In this document: one piece after another, positions 1 through 11,835 of the stretch
How positions within the stretch are numbered: the first letter of the stretch is position 1
Layout: every line of letters begins with the position of its first letter
Source of the DNA: Pegea sp. RAD2-039
Lineage: Eukaryota > Chordata > Thaliacea > Salpida > Salpidae
NCBI GenBank assembly: GCA_034620365.1
Contig: JAQGEQ010000071.1
Location: 4,464,001 to 4,528,000, forward strand
DNA: 64,000 bases
Reading direction: 5' to 3'
Notes under the pieces: model-generated
What the model was told of the DNA's origin: nothing
Seen by the model: only the letters and a program-made list of their open reading frames with translations
The model's database searches: none
Position numbers and translations under genes: made by a program

Positions 1-1114
1 CTGAGTTGTGGACGTCTTAACATAGGTATATAGTTGAGGACATATTTTGTTCAAAAAAGTCAATCACGTAATTGCTTGAGATTACATAATTTAAGATATA
101 TTTGTATACATATCTATTTTTTTATCAAATATGATATTAGAAAAAAATACCTTTTACTCCAAACTATATTTGACGCAGACAAACGATTTTTGTAATTCAA
201 TTCGGTGATTTTTTGGGTAATTATTCTTCTTTAGTTGATTGAGAATACTATGCAGTTTCTTCTAAATACTATTGATTGATTTTGAGTAAGAGCTCATAAA
301 TCATAAACTGTTTGACAATTCATTTTGATTAAGATTAAAAATTGCTAATTGGATAATTACAAAAAATTAGGAAAGCAATTTTTGAAAGTCAGTGTAATTG
401 TTTAGAAATACCTAGAAATTTAATAAGAACAATTATTACTTAAAATAATTCTAAGAGTATATAATATTTGACAATCTACTAAAGTTTTGTTATTTTTTAA
501 AACAAGAAAAGTAGTGGTTGAAGTTTTTTTATAAAAATTTTTTGTGAAATTTTTTTTATTATAAAATTTTATTGTATTTTAATAAAAATTTAATTAATTG
601 ATTTAATCACTAATAAGTTCAAGCTACATAAACAAAGTTTTAGACTTTATAAAAGAGTAAGCTTTAATTATTACAGTTTGACAATTTTTCTTACAGTTTT
701 TATTTTCAAATAATAAAGAAATCAGTTTTTGAATAGCTTAAAATAAGAAGGTTTTTATATCCTTAAATAATGAATAAATAAAGTAGAATGTTTAACAAGT
801 TTTTTATAAAAATAGTAATAGCTTTTGTCAAAGTGTAATTTCAAACAATTAAATAAATAAATTTTCAATATTTTGTCTTAACGGTAAAACAGTAATTTTA
901 AATTAATCTAAAAACTTTGATAATTAATTTTAGTCATTTTAAATCAAATCATTATCAGATTAGTTATTTGTATCATTTACTATAAGCCAAGCAGAAAAAA
1001 TTGCATCAGCTTGTTTACACAACAACATATCTAGTAACAATTTGATGATATAGACAGTAATGTAAATTACTATTCAGACATGTAATGTTGTTTTAAGAAT
1101 GATAAATTAATAAA
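1..1114. other. AT-rich non-coding sequence
   Basis: I see no exon, RNA gene or repeat unit here. It is AT-rich sequence leading up to the kinase start codon. No TATA box or other promoter element stands out from the general A/T background. Confidence 0.5.
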
Positions 1115-2380
1115 ATGAGTGACCCTTCAAATTTATCTATTCAAGAAAGTATATATAAAGGGAGCTTTTCTCAAGCATATTATGCAATAGAAAAAAAAGA
1201 TAACGAAAAGGTTACAGTTTTAAAAATACATGGAAACAAGTTAAACGAAGGACAGTTAGATAATATCAAGTATGAAATTGGTTGTTTAAAACAACAAAAA
1301 CATTTCAATGTTGTTCATTTGTTGGATTTATATAGCGGAAGTAATTATTGTTGTATCATTTTTGAGCATTTAAAAGGTAACAGTCTGAGCTCATATTTGA
1401 ACTCCACAAATTATCCTCGAGAAGAAGACACTATAAGAAATTTGTTTATACAAATTATAGCTGGATTAAAGTTTCTTCATGACATGAGGATCCCTCATCA
1501 AAATTTGAATAGTCAAACAATTATGGTAGATGATAGTACATCAGAATTATGCGTTAAATTATTTGAATTTGGTTTAGGATTTAAGTATTGTAAAGGTTAT
1601 CATTCTCTATCAGCTGCTGAATCCCAGTTTAATCCCCCAGAAGTATTAGATAATCGATACGTAGATTACTACAAAGTTGACATTTGGGCTTGTGGGGTGA
1701 TCTTACATCTACTAGTAACCAGCTTATACCCAAATTTTGACTCAAATTCATTAATATTACCAAAATTGGGGAAAAAATACTCAAGCTTGCTTACTTTTTT
1801 AGTGAAACTATTAAGCTTAAATCCTAAAGAACGTCCTTCTTGTGATGATATTATTCATGATGAATGGATTTCACAGATAGAAAGCGTGGGTGAAGATACA
1901 TTAACGGAAATATATGAGATTAGTAAGCCTTATGAAGTAGAAGCTATGTACAAATTTCTTTTGTATAACCCTCAAACAGTATTATTTGAAAACAAAAGAC
2001 AAAACGACACCAGTTTAAACGTTATCAAAAATGTCGACAGTAAGCTCGCAGTTGAAACTTGCTGCTTGGGAAACAAAGACATTATCCTTCCAATTATTCT
2101 AAACGAGTTACTTTTGCAAGGTCATAGTTATCAAAATATTGATGATATATCGTTCAAATGTAAACATCGTTGTTCTGCCGACTATACTGAATTTGAGTGG
2201 ACATTACATCTTATAGCTGTTATTAGTTTACCAATGTACAAACTGAAGTTTTGTTATGATAGTGGAGATGAAATATGCTTTAAGTTAAAGATTGATATCT
2301 TAACTGAAAACTTAAACAAGAAACTGAAATTGGTAACTCGTTTTTCAAATTCAGACAGCATGGCAATCAATATATCATAA
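1115..2380 (+). CDS. Chk1-like pseudokinase, single exon
   Basis: The 421-residue open frame has a protein-kinase fold over about residues 8-255, then a tail of about 165 residues. The layout follows the checkpoint kinase Chk1: the ATP lysine is K37 and the helix-C glutamate E54, one residue from their places in Chk1. The HRD motif has become H128-Q129-N130, the catalytic-loop lysine and asparagine are N132 and T135, and DFG is E151-F-G. The glycine loop is reduced to KGSFSQA. The activation-segment end (PPE near 174) and the DIWACG motif are kept. The last 80 residues weakly resemble the Chk1 KA1 domain (stretch YKLKFCYDSGDEICFKLKI). Loss of the catalytic and metal-binding aspartates predicts no phosphotransfer. 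The gene has no intron, unlike its neighbours, which suggests retroposition from a Chk1 mRNA. An AATAAA lies near 2,495. The kinase fold is sure; the Chk1 origin is likely. Confidence 0.8.
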   Translation: MSDPSNLSIQESIYKGSFSQAYYAIEKKDNEKVTVLKIHGNKLNEGQLDNIKYEIGCLKQQKHFNVVHLLDLYSGSNYCCIIFEHLKGNSLSSYLNSTNYPREEDTIRNLFIQIIAGLKFLHDMRIPHQNLNSQTIMVDDSTSELCVKLFEFGLGFKYCKGYHSLSAAESQFNPPEVLDNRYVDYYKVDIWACGVILHLLVTSLYPNFDSNSLILPKLGKKYSSLLTFLVKLLSLNPKERPSCDDIIHDEWISQIESVGEDTLTEIYEISKPYEVEAMYKFLLYNPQTVLFENKRQNDTSLNVIKNVDSKLAVETCCLGNKDIILPIILNELLLQGHSYQNIDDISFKCKHRCSADYTEFEWTLHLIAVISLPMYKLKFCYDSGDEICFKLKIDILTENLNKKLKLVTRFSNSDSMAINIS

Positions 2381-4033
2381 TTTGGACCATTTACATTCTT
2401 ATACTCTTCTAATAACTCTTTCAAAAGTAGTTTTTAATTATTATGTAACTTTATGGTATCGTTTGTTCTTACTTTTATATTGAACAGTAAATATAATAAA
2501 ATTTATATATCTTGACTATTTTTTTATTTTATTGCCAATTAAGACATCAATCTAAGCAGATACTGATCTAAGGTTTGAGCTGAGACATCTAAAAGTAGGA
2601 TTAAACTCGAAGCTAAGATTCATGTGTACAAAAACAATTCTACAAGCCTTTTATTAATACGTAATTAAACTAATACATAACTCAAATTTCTTTAAGTTTA
2701 TAAAAATGTGTAGTTTCTTAAATGTGGGTTTTTTCTCATAGCTTTTAAGTCAGTTAATGTTTACTCTAAGTAAGTAAGTAAGCTTTCCAAACTTTCGATC
2801 AAAATAATCAAACTAATATTTAAGAGAATATGTGAAAATTATGAATGATTATGCTGGAATGCATATTATTATTATTACATTATCTAATTTACTGAAAAAC
2901 TTTTACAAATTTAAAAAAAAATTGATGACTGTTTTAAAATTTAAGTTTAAAAGTGATGTTTTGTAAATATAAAGTTTTTAATATTTCTATATTAAAGTAA
3001 TATTCTGCAACAAAAATTGAGCCATATTTATAAAATGTAAATTTAAGTTTTCAGCAAAAATAAATCTTTAAAGCATTTTTACTAAAACACCATTTTTACA
3101 ACATTTGATTTAAAAAATAAACGCATTTCTTAATCTTTTAAACAAAAAATATTTCTAACTGACTTTTAATGAAAATTCGAAATAGCAAAGTTTGTTTTAC
3201 AAAATGTTAAAACTATTGTAGAAAAACTTGTTTGTTCTCTTAATTATTTTTTTCGGGTTTTGATTTTCATTTTATTCATCACTTGAAAAATGTATAAGTA
3301 GAAAAAGATGTTTCTGGAAATATCATACAAAGTTAGTAAGCTACATCGCCAATAGAAAACCTTAAATACAAATTTAAAATACATTTTCAAAAGGCTTTTG
3401 TAAAAAGCTAGTTGACTGTCACCATCAAACCTAGTGAATATTCTATAAAACTAAATATCATACTAAGATGGTTAATTCTTGGGTATACATGTGCAATTTA
3501 GTTAAAGTTGATTGTAACCCCTACTAATAGTAACAATTGTTCTTGATTTACAGTTGGTAAAGTTAATTTTAGTTCAATAGATTTTTACTGTTGTCAGCAC
3601 ATTTGTTTACGTGTTTGGTTACCAGTAGCGTCATTGTACTTTTATAACTTTCTTTTCCTGTAAACAATTTGCGGTTTTCGAAAACCATTAAATTGAAATG
3701 AGACATTGAAACATAGATAATTTTAGAGTTAATATAGTAGAGAAAGATAGATAAATGAAATGTTAATACCGATAAAATTAGATTTATATGTAAAAAATGA
3801 CAAATTGGTATCTACAGCTTGTAACTAAAAGCATTTTTATAAATGGTTGTCACAATAGGGTTGCCGGAAATTCTTTTCATAAAATAAGAAGTTTATATTT
3901 TTTGAATATTTAACTGAAACAACTTTGAGTTCAATGATAGTGAAAAACTAGGAAAAAAATAATAGAATTAATCAGGAAGAAAATTAAATTTATAAAAAGT
4001 TCAATCAAAAGATTCTTGACTAGATGTCAAAAG
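2381..4033. other. Intergenic, no feature seen
   Basis: AT-rich sequence with short open frames only. After the kinase polyadenylation signal near 2,495 I find nothing I can assign. Confidence 0.5.
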
Positions 4034-4802
4034 TCAGAGAGGAAAAACAAAAGGAATTCGGTCAACTTCGACCAGCATCAAAGTGTTATACAAGTGGATG
4101 ACATCATTGACAACTCCACCTGCATCAATCAACTGAATGCGATATTCAACATGCTTCCTCAGTTGGTTAAAGATCGTGGCATCTAAGTAGAAGTCAGATG
4201 AACATTAGTATAAGATCTAATCTTTGCTCACTTCTTTTAGCTTTCTTCATCTTTTTATCCCACGAAAGTTTTTGTTGAAATGCGATGAAGAAAGCGGAAA
4301 ACGATGGCAGAAGTATTTTTAATAATCTTTGATAAGCCGGAAATATTTCAGGACTATTTAAGATGATTACCTACAAATATTCTTAAAATTAATTTGTTTA
4401 ATTTTAAAATATTTCTTTTCATACTAAGACAGCTTGCAAGAACAAAATTGTTGAAGTCATCATGAAATTTGCTGATCTTAATCTGTGGGCAGTCTGAGTC
4501 CAGAATTGGTGCTTCTCGTAAGTCCTCTTTAACATTAATTGAAGTAACTGAGCCACATCTACATCTTCAGGATTACTGATCTATAGTAAAGTATTGAGAT
4601 AAATGATTAAGATGAGGTCTCTTACTTTTATATCTCTTGTCAGGATTTTATCATTCAGTACTTTTATTTCTGGAGCTTCAAGATTTCCATTTTCACAAAT
4701 TTCTTCTTCTAAAGGTTCTAGCAAAGCTTAAAGAAATAATTTTAAATTAATTTGAAGTTTTATTTAAATAATTTTACTTTTCTTTAAATTTTCTCCGTCC
4801 AT
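4034..4802 (-). CDS. Unrecognised small gene, four candidate exons, frame conflict
   Basis: Candidate exons are 4778-4802 (ATG, starting MDGENLKK), 4626-4726, 4425-4580 and 4034-4182 (ending in TGA). All junctions are GT-AG, and exons 1 to 3 join in phase (TRDIK followed by ISNPEDVDVAQLL). The last part of exon 3 looks coding in a different frame (VKEDLREAPILDSDCPQIK). Only that second frame joins in phase to exon 4 (FNQLRKHVEYRIQLIDAGG). The frame must therefore move back by one base near the word TTAAAGAGG in exon 3 (about 4,530). Explanations are a disabled pseudogene, a sequence error, an unseen splice, or real frameshifting. Exon 4 has the look of conserved coding sequence, but I do not recognise the family. 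If the frames are joined, the product is about 140 residues. Confidence 0.4.
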
Positions 4803-6290
4803 TTTTCCTCAAAAAATAATTTCGAATGTCGAAAAAACCTCAAAAATGTTTAAATTTTCTCTTAGTTGATCTTTAGAATTCTTAATTTCAGAATTTGCAT
4901 CTAATTTCAAATTATCTCAATTAAATCGAAAAAAAATTATCAGTTTTTTAACTAAACAATTTACGCCCTACTAAATTACGAATTATAAATACGAAAAAAA
5001 AAGTATAAATAAAAAAAAAGCTTTAAAAAAAGGATTTTACATTTTTTAAAATGTATTCTGCTTTTAAAATACTTCCTAATTCTATCAAACTTTAGTATAA
5101 AATGATATTCTGGCAACAAAACTGTTGAAGTCGTTTCTTCCGGTTGTATTAACATTTCTACTTCCGCGTTAAACACTTTTTATTATTTGTAATATTTTCC
5201 TTATTAACTGATTTTTCTTTTTTGCTTTTATACTTTTAAAATTTATTTATTACAATAGTTGCAAAGGAGGGTGCCTGAACTCTCGCTAACACACATTCTC
5301 ACAAATATCACCAACAAATTAGATTAAAACTAAATGATTTATATATAGATTAAGTAATAAAAATATATAAAATTAATATATCTCATTTATCTAAAGAAAA
5401 TTAAGTTTTAGAGTAAAAACAGTTTTTTATTTAAATCATAAATGAAAACGTGATTTTGACATTAAAATATATTTTGCTGTTTCGAAAAATTACAAAAGAT
5501 AAAATTAAAAGAAATATTTAAAAAATAGTTACTTTTAGGTTTGTATCGTCTTAGTTTATGAAAAACGATGAGTATTAGTCAAGAGCACGAAAGATTTGTC
5601 AGACAGAAAAAGTGAAACTTCTGAAAGTTATAAAACAAAGCTGTTAAAATGACTTAAAAAATATATTCAGCAAAAAATGCGCTGAAAGAGTATTATTGAA
5701 AGTAAAAAATCAAACTAAAAGCTTTACATCTAAATATTAAAAAAACTTTCATTTTTTTTTAATTTATAGTCTGGGTTTAAAGCTATTAGCTTAAAAAAGA
5801 AGAAGTATTTTTTAAAACTAGACACATACAGCATACAAAGAAATGCTTTGTCTCCCATATGATAATCGATCAAGCATAACAGAGCTGTTTTTAGCTGTAC
5901 GTAAAATTCGGAATATCTACATTTGGCTTAAACGTTTAGTTCAGCTTTGATTGTAAAATATTTTCAAAACCATTATTTAAATTGATTTAAAAATATCTTT
6001 ATTTGGATAAATACAAAAAACAAACTGAACATTTTAAAAATATTTTATTTTAAACTCATTTATTAAAGTTTCAAAATTAATTTTCAAGCAATCAGATAGG
6101 TTCAAGACCAAAAACTCCTAAATTGATTTTTTAAACTTTTTTAAATGACAAAGATTTATTCCAGGATTTAAAAAAATGTTGAAAAGAATTTTCTTCATTT
6201 TAATAAGAACTTATTTACGCCCTTCAAAAATATTTAACGTAAAAAGAGGTTTTATTTTCATAAAAATGCAAATAGGAAACACAAATTGTG
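4803..6290. other. AT-rich intergenic sequence
   Basis: Only short open frames, including a low-complexity minus-strand one near 4,976-5,176. I see no exon with convincing splice sites or family match. Confidence 0.5.
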
Positions 6291-6349
6291 AAATTTATTG
6301 TAGTAATCTTCTTCAAATTTTAATTCTATTGAACTAACAGCTTGTCTGG

Positions 6350-6720
6350 TAGTTTATCGGTTATTACACCCGCCTAAACCCGGTAAGTCTCTTTTCAAGC
6401 CTAGGTGGACCCATATTTACGACAAGAAAAAGTCCATAAGGTGGTAAATGGTAGAAGGGCCTTATTAGACTGTTTTATGGCAACCTTCCCAGGAGATGCA
6501 AAACTACAAATTAAAAGCTGGAGCCCCGTAGGCAGTTTGGCACTGTACTCAGTGTCGTTCTGACAACTTCTTCAACGCCACCTGGGTGCAGTTGTCGTCT
6601 GTTCTGTTGCACACTTTGTAGACGTGAAGAATGAAGTCCTGCTGGATGGGCAACAGCTGGATCTTCCTATAAGTTCTGCCCTGACTCACATCATGGCCAT
6701 TCGCGGTCCAAAGTCATAAA
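6350..6720 (+). repeat. Degenerate dispersed element, copy 1
   Basis: This block is clearly richer in G+C than its surroundings. Its core (about 6,440-6,720) can be aligned by eye with the minus strand of 12,190-12,490, inside an intron of the B56 gene. Shared words include GCTGGAG, CGTAGGCAGTTTG and CACTGTACTCAGTGTCG. Shared peptide patterns are LEPRRQF-TVLSV, then QLDL about 45 residues later. This copy lacks a continuous frame. It is probably a decayed member of a transposon or retrogene family that I cannot name. Confidence 0.45.
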
Positions 6721-9060
6721 GAATACATAATCACTCTTAAATTCACTGTACCAAAACACACCAGAAGTATTCTACGAATAATTTGGTTTTGTTTTTCAAT
6801 CCTTGCTAAATGACGAACAAACGCATCATATAATCTTTAAGTATTTAATTTCTTTTATCGTTGACATCTTTCGAAAGACTGGTACACTTCTGGAATTGCA
6901 CAGTTCACAAGTCTAGCCCATTTGTCCTCATCAGTCATATCTGGCTTGAACTTGTCTAAGATGGAAACAGTTTTCTTTTAGTGATGCAACTCAGGCAGCT
7001 AATAAACTTTTCGAGTCTATGAAAACTTGTCTGGCTTTAACAGTTTATCCATTTTTTGGTTTAAGAAAAAATTATATACTATCTATTCTAAATATAAGAA
7101 CTTTTTAATCATCGCTGAAACTATAAATGCGTTGAGCTCCAATAAATGATAAAAAATAAAAACAACCGACAACAATTTACCTAAAAAAATCATTATGAAA
7201 TAATACATATAATTGATCAGTTATATTTACTTCTTTAACTAATTTACTGTTTTTTTTATCAATGTTTCTACTCTAATGATTAACAAAGTCTGGGCTTCAG
7301 ATGTCTAATTCACTTTGTTTGTATCACACTGTCAAACTTGTTAGTTCACTTTATTGTCATTTTAGAAAGTTTATAAATTTGTAATCATTTAAAAAAAATC
7401 TTTATTAGATTCAGTTGTAAAAGTAGAAATGTTAAAAAAAATTTTGTGATATAGTTTTAACAAACTGTGAAAGATCTAACTTATTCAATGATTTTAGAAA
7501 AAAATGTTGCTGAAAATAGTGGTAACAAGTAAGCCTATTTTATTTAGTACAAATCTAAAAGAAATAAATAACAGCATACTTACAAAACAGATTACAAAAG
7601 TTATAGAATTACATAACCTTTACTGGTAGCGAAATATTCATTCAATTAATATACAAAGCAGCTTTTATGTAATTTTTGAAGTTGAGTTAATCTTGACTGC
7701 TGACACTCACGTCAGAGTGGGAAGCAATTGAGCAGGATGCAAAAGCTGCTCAAGATGTTTGCCTATTTTTAAACCATTTTGTAGCATACTGTAAAATTAA
7801 CTTCAGAAACTCAAAAGTTATCTATTTATTAACTTTTAACTCAATCCTCAATTTGAACTTGCTATGAATCGCGCAGTATGGGGAAGAACCATCACCATAG
7901 CGTCAACATCTTTTGTGAGTCTAGCCAAAGCTGACACTACCGAAAAAACAAAGTAGATAAGAGTTCCAAAGTCACTCGCCAATCTTAATCCCTAAAAAAG
8001 AACAAAAAGCGTAATTCGATTTTATACTTTCTTAAATTTTGTATCTTATCTTCCTTAGTGTATTGTTTGGTATATATCTATTTTCTTCACATAGTTTTAC
8101 CTATCTTTTGGCATGTATAGCAAGTTTTTGAATTTATTAATAATTTAAATTGAAATTTTGAATAAAGATTTAAACTAATAGTGTAATTGATTTGAATAAG
8201 AATTACTTTTCTGTACATTAAAAATTAAGTTTTTTATAGTATGAATAGCCAAATTAGAAAAGCGCGTATTTTTAGAGTTGTCGTCTTCTACATTCAGTAA
8301 CAGGTTTTGGCAGTAGCAGTCATAATGTATAATCTGGTTCTCTGAACGAACAATTGTTTCAATTAGGTTAAAAAATACAATTTAGTTTAATTATTTCGTG
8401 ATTATGTATTTTAAAAATTTGATTAATGATTTTTTATATCTTTTATTATCACGAAATTATTTAGTCTTCGTAAAAATAATTGCTACTTAATGATTTTTAA
8501 AACTATGTTTTTATCTAAAAGTTATCTAATAAGTTGAAATACTTTTTTGTTATATTTTTCATTTCTTTTATAATGTTTTTTTTATATTGGTGGCTTTTTG
8601 TGTTTTTGGAATTAAAAAAAACTGCCATCTAAGAAATAATAATAATTTTAAAACTAACTGTATTCAAGTCATTATAATTTTTTATTAAATTTTTTGTATG
8701 TATCTGTCTTGTTATATGTTGATCTATCTTTAAATATTATTATTTTTAACTTTTACTAGAATACAACGTTTTTCTAGGTGAGATTATTTTTTATTCTGCA
8801 TTTATTTCTAATAAATACAATCATACTTTTATATATATACAATTCAAACCTAATTTTGATAAACTGGTTAATAAACTATGTAGCTAATTACTTCCTAAAT
8901 TAATTTTAAAGTTTTAAAAGATATTTTTGTTGAAACTCGTTTATATATTCAACAAATTTCAAAATTGTTTTTAATCTATATAGTTCCAAGCTTTTTTAAT
9001 ATTAAGAAGATTGAAAAAATGATTTTTAAAAGTAAACTTATATCATCATCATCTTGAAAA
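6721..9060. other. Intergenic, nothing assigned
   Basis: AT-rich sequence with no convincing exon. A slightly less AT-rich patch near 7,690-7,960 shows no open frame I can support. Confidence 0.45.
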
Positions 9061-9490
9061 AGATTGAGAAAATATGAAGATGACAAACCTTATGGTTAGA
9101 ACTGGGAGATGTCACCATAATGCTTCTGAAAAAAAACCAGATAGAAATTGAATATATGAAAAAAACTCTAAAAGAAAAATGGTTGAAATTTTTAAAGTTA
9201 TTGGAGCTAAAATGACTTCTTGAAGATATAAAACTTAATCTTTCATATAATCAAATTGAAAAACTTTGGTTGGTTGTTCCTTCTGATTTCGGTTGTACGC
9301 CTCTTTTAGAAGATATTATTTTCTAAGCGATCATCTTCACACATATAATGTGCTATTCTAATGCGCTCGAATTTTTTGTCAAGCCTTAGCTTATACAGCT
9401 TGGCAAAAAACTTGCGTTTGTTTCAATTTTCCTGAAAGGACACTTTCAACAGTCTTTGATGGTCTGAGCTTTTTGCTCCAAGTCTAGGAT
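9060..9490 (-). repeat. Relics: B56 exon-edge fragment and a possible transposon ORF piece
   Basis: At 9,073-9,112 about 40 bases closely match the 3' edge of a B56 exon and its donor (13,167-13,206), so a scrap of that gene seems to have been copied here. On the minus strand at about 9,370-9,480 a coding-like stretch reads PRLGAKSSDHQRLLKVSFQE, then a stop, then further basic peptide. The pattern resembles the 'RLG...RPLKV' segment common in LINE-type ORF1 proteins. Both calls rest on short matches. Confidence 0.3.
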
Positions 9491-10001
9491 TTTTAGTGTC
9501 ACCAACCGCAATATATAATATATATACAATATAAATATATATTGCATTTTTCTGTCACTTATTCAAATAGAATGAATTCAAATATGATGATAATAACAAA
9601 GAGACTGGAATTGTGGGAGTGTATACATCTCAAATGAGTAAGTTTAGGTTAAAATAAATTTTCAAATTTGTACTTTTTCAAAAGTAGTTGTTCAAACTTA
9701 ATAATTTAAAAAATCTGTTTGAACTCATATAAAAACTCTATAAAACTTTATGGACTTCAAACTATAATTTTGTTTATATATTTTCAGTTAATAAAGAAAT
9801 CGAAACTTATGCAAGCGTTTAAGTAATGTTCTCCTATTTATCAAGTTTTGAGCAATTGACTTGATCACGTGATGTCACAATCAACCAATCAACAAACTAT
9901 CAATCTCTTCTGGAACTTTAATGTAGTTATCATCGACTACGTCATCATCACTTCTGACATTATCATCTTCATCATTGTGATTTTCGAAGAAGCTTTCTAC
10001 A

Positions 10002-10295
10002 TCAAGATGATGACGTCAACTCACGACTACGATCGTTCAACGATGAGCTTTGTTTCTTCTTCCTACAACGTTCTCTCATTCTTTTCATCTTCTCTTCTGA
10101 AGGCACACTTCTCAACTCGACAAACTTCCTTCCCTTATAAGGTAGTGGGGCATTTGCCATCTTGTCTATCTTATCACGCGAGATGTAACCGCGTTTTCGA
10201 GCTTTAGGGGGCTAATTAATCCAGTTTTGGGGTTCTTCATCTAGGAGTAAGTGTTCAACCTCTTCGTTACTTAATTCACGCAAATAATCTGAAAC
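10002..10295 (-). pseudogene. Unrecognised coding stretch with one in-frame TAG
   Basis: Behind a good acceptor (TTTTTTGTAG at 10,296) the frame reads VSDYLRELSNEEVEHLLLDE, reaches a TAG at 10,212-10,214, then continues with no further stop through a basic segment (RKRGYISRDKIDKM, KFVELRSVPSEEKMKRMRER) to TGA at 10,002. The acidic-then-basic composition on both sides of the TAG argues that all 97 codons were coding. Upstream on the same strand, 10,686-10,737 (KKNKYDYYEEEDLE, phase 0) could be the preceding exon, and 10,803-10,850 (IESLKKEVFSQMRR) another. No family is recognised. It is either a decaying gene, a gene with readthrough or a 3' exon whose true splice is hidden, or a gene that ends at the TAG. 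Confidence 0.4.
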
Positions 10296-10859
10296 CTACA
10301 AAAAATAAATTCAATAAAAATATATGTGGTCTTTTTACTTTCACTTATAGTAGATACAGATTTGCTGATGTCTGATATTAGGTTTGAATTAGAGGAGGTA
10401 GATTTTATGTCCATGGTTCTACATTTAATGCAAAACTATCTAAATCCCATTTGATTGTTTTCAAATATTTCATAAAAATGACCCTGGCATTAAAATTGTA
10501 CAGACATTATCATGAAAGGAAAACTTTTTAATTTAGTTGAATTTTTCCGCTACAAAATTTGCTTGTCACGAAATTTTACTCAATAAAATTGTCTACCTGA
10601 TTAAGGTCTTATATTTTAAGATGTACAAGAGATATTTATTGATCTATTACACTTCCTACTTTATTTTGCAAACTAAAGAACTTCTAGATCTTCTTCCTCG
10701 TAGTAATCATACTTGTTCTTCTTAACATTCTACGGTTTAAGAGCTTTTATTCCCATAAAAAGTATTGATTCAGTTTGTAATTGTTTCTCTCCTCATCTGG
10801 CTAAAGACTTCTTTTTTAAGGCTCTCAATATCTTGATAACAGTAAAAACCCATCAAAAT

Positions 10860-11835
10860 GACTTTTATATCTAGCCTGCAATATTGTAGATCGAGAAATA
10901 TGATTACTGTCGACTATCTACTTAAATCAAAGGTTTGATCTTCAATCATAAGTTTGATCGTGTTACTGATAAGCAGAATTCCCAACACAAAAGCTCTTCA
11001 CATTTCTTGATAGGATTGAAAAGTTTAATTGATAATTGTTTAACGACAGTGTCATATTTGGATTACGTGTCCCGAATTAGACGTCCTCATGTCTTTATTT
11101 AAATATCAAACAGAACGAAGTGGAAGTTATAAATATCATGATTTCGTTTTATGCTATCTACAACACAAACTAGAAGATTTTTCAATGATTTTCATTTCTC
11201 TGATTTTAAATCATTTTTATAAACTTTATCGATTGTCTAAAGAATCCTAAATTTGAATTCATTTTTAAAATATTTCAACGAACTAAACGGAATACAATTA
11301 ATATATATAATATATATATATATAATACTCGATAAGAACAACATCATTTAGTACTAAGTTTTTTGGTAGAAGATACCTAATTGGAGCTATTTAGTTTTTT
11401 GTATTACTCTGCAGTTCCAATTAGACAATTTCTCACAAGAATTAGCCATCAATTCACTATCGATTAACTCTTAATTGATTCCACCAGTTTTCTATCGCGT
11501 TAGTGCTTCTAGATTAAGAGAACTAAGAAGTTTCGAAAAAATAATATTATAAAAGACTGATGATCTGTTTAATGGTTTAACCAGACGTAAACCAACTAAA
11601 CCAAAGTGGTTGTTTTAAAGGACCAAAACTTTCATGGTAAACTTTGTAAAATCCACTTCAAAATGTTTTAATTTATTTTTATCATTTAATATATAAGAAA
11701 GAAAAGTTTTTTTTAAATACAGAAGAAAACAAATTGCAAATATATTACAACACTTCATCTTCTAAGACGTCTGCATCATTTGTTTATTGGAAACTACTCA
11801 CATTCAGAATTTCTTTTATTAAATAAGATTTCACA
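10860..11835. other. Intergenic, with an AT dinucleotide tract
   Basis: A simple (AT)n tract lies at about 11,300-11,326. A minus-strand stretch near 11,405-11,510 has coding-like peptide (ELIDSELMANSCEKLSNWNC), but stops interrupt the frame. I assign no gene. Confidence 0.4.

Noticed and set aside
9869..10207. 112-codon plus-strand open frame
   Set aside because: It is antisense to the more coding-like minus-strand stretch at 10,002-10,295, and its composition (Ser/Phe-rich) looks like a shadow frame.
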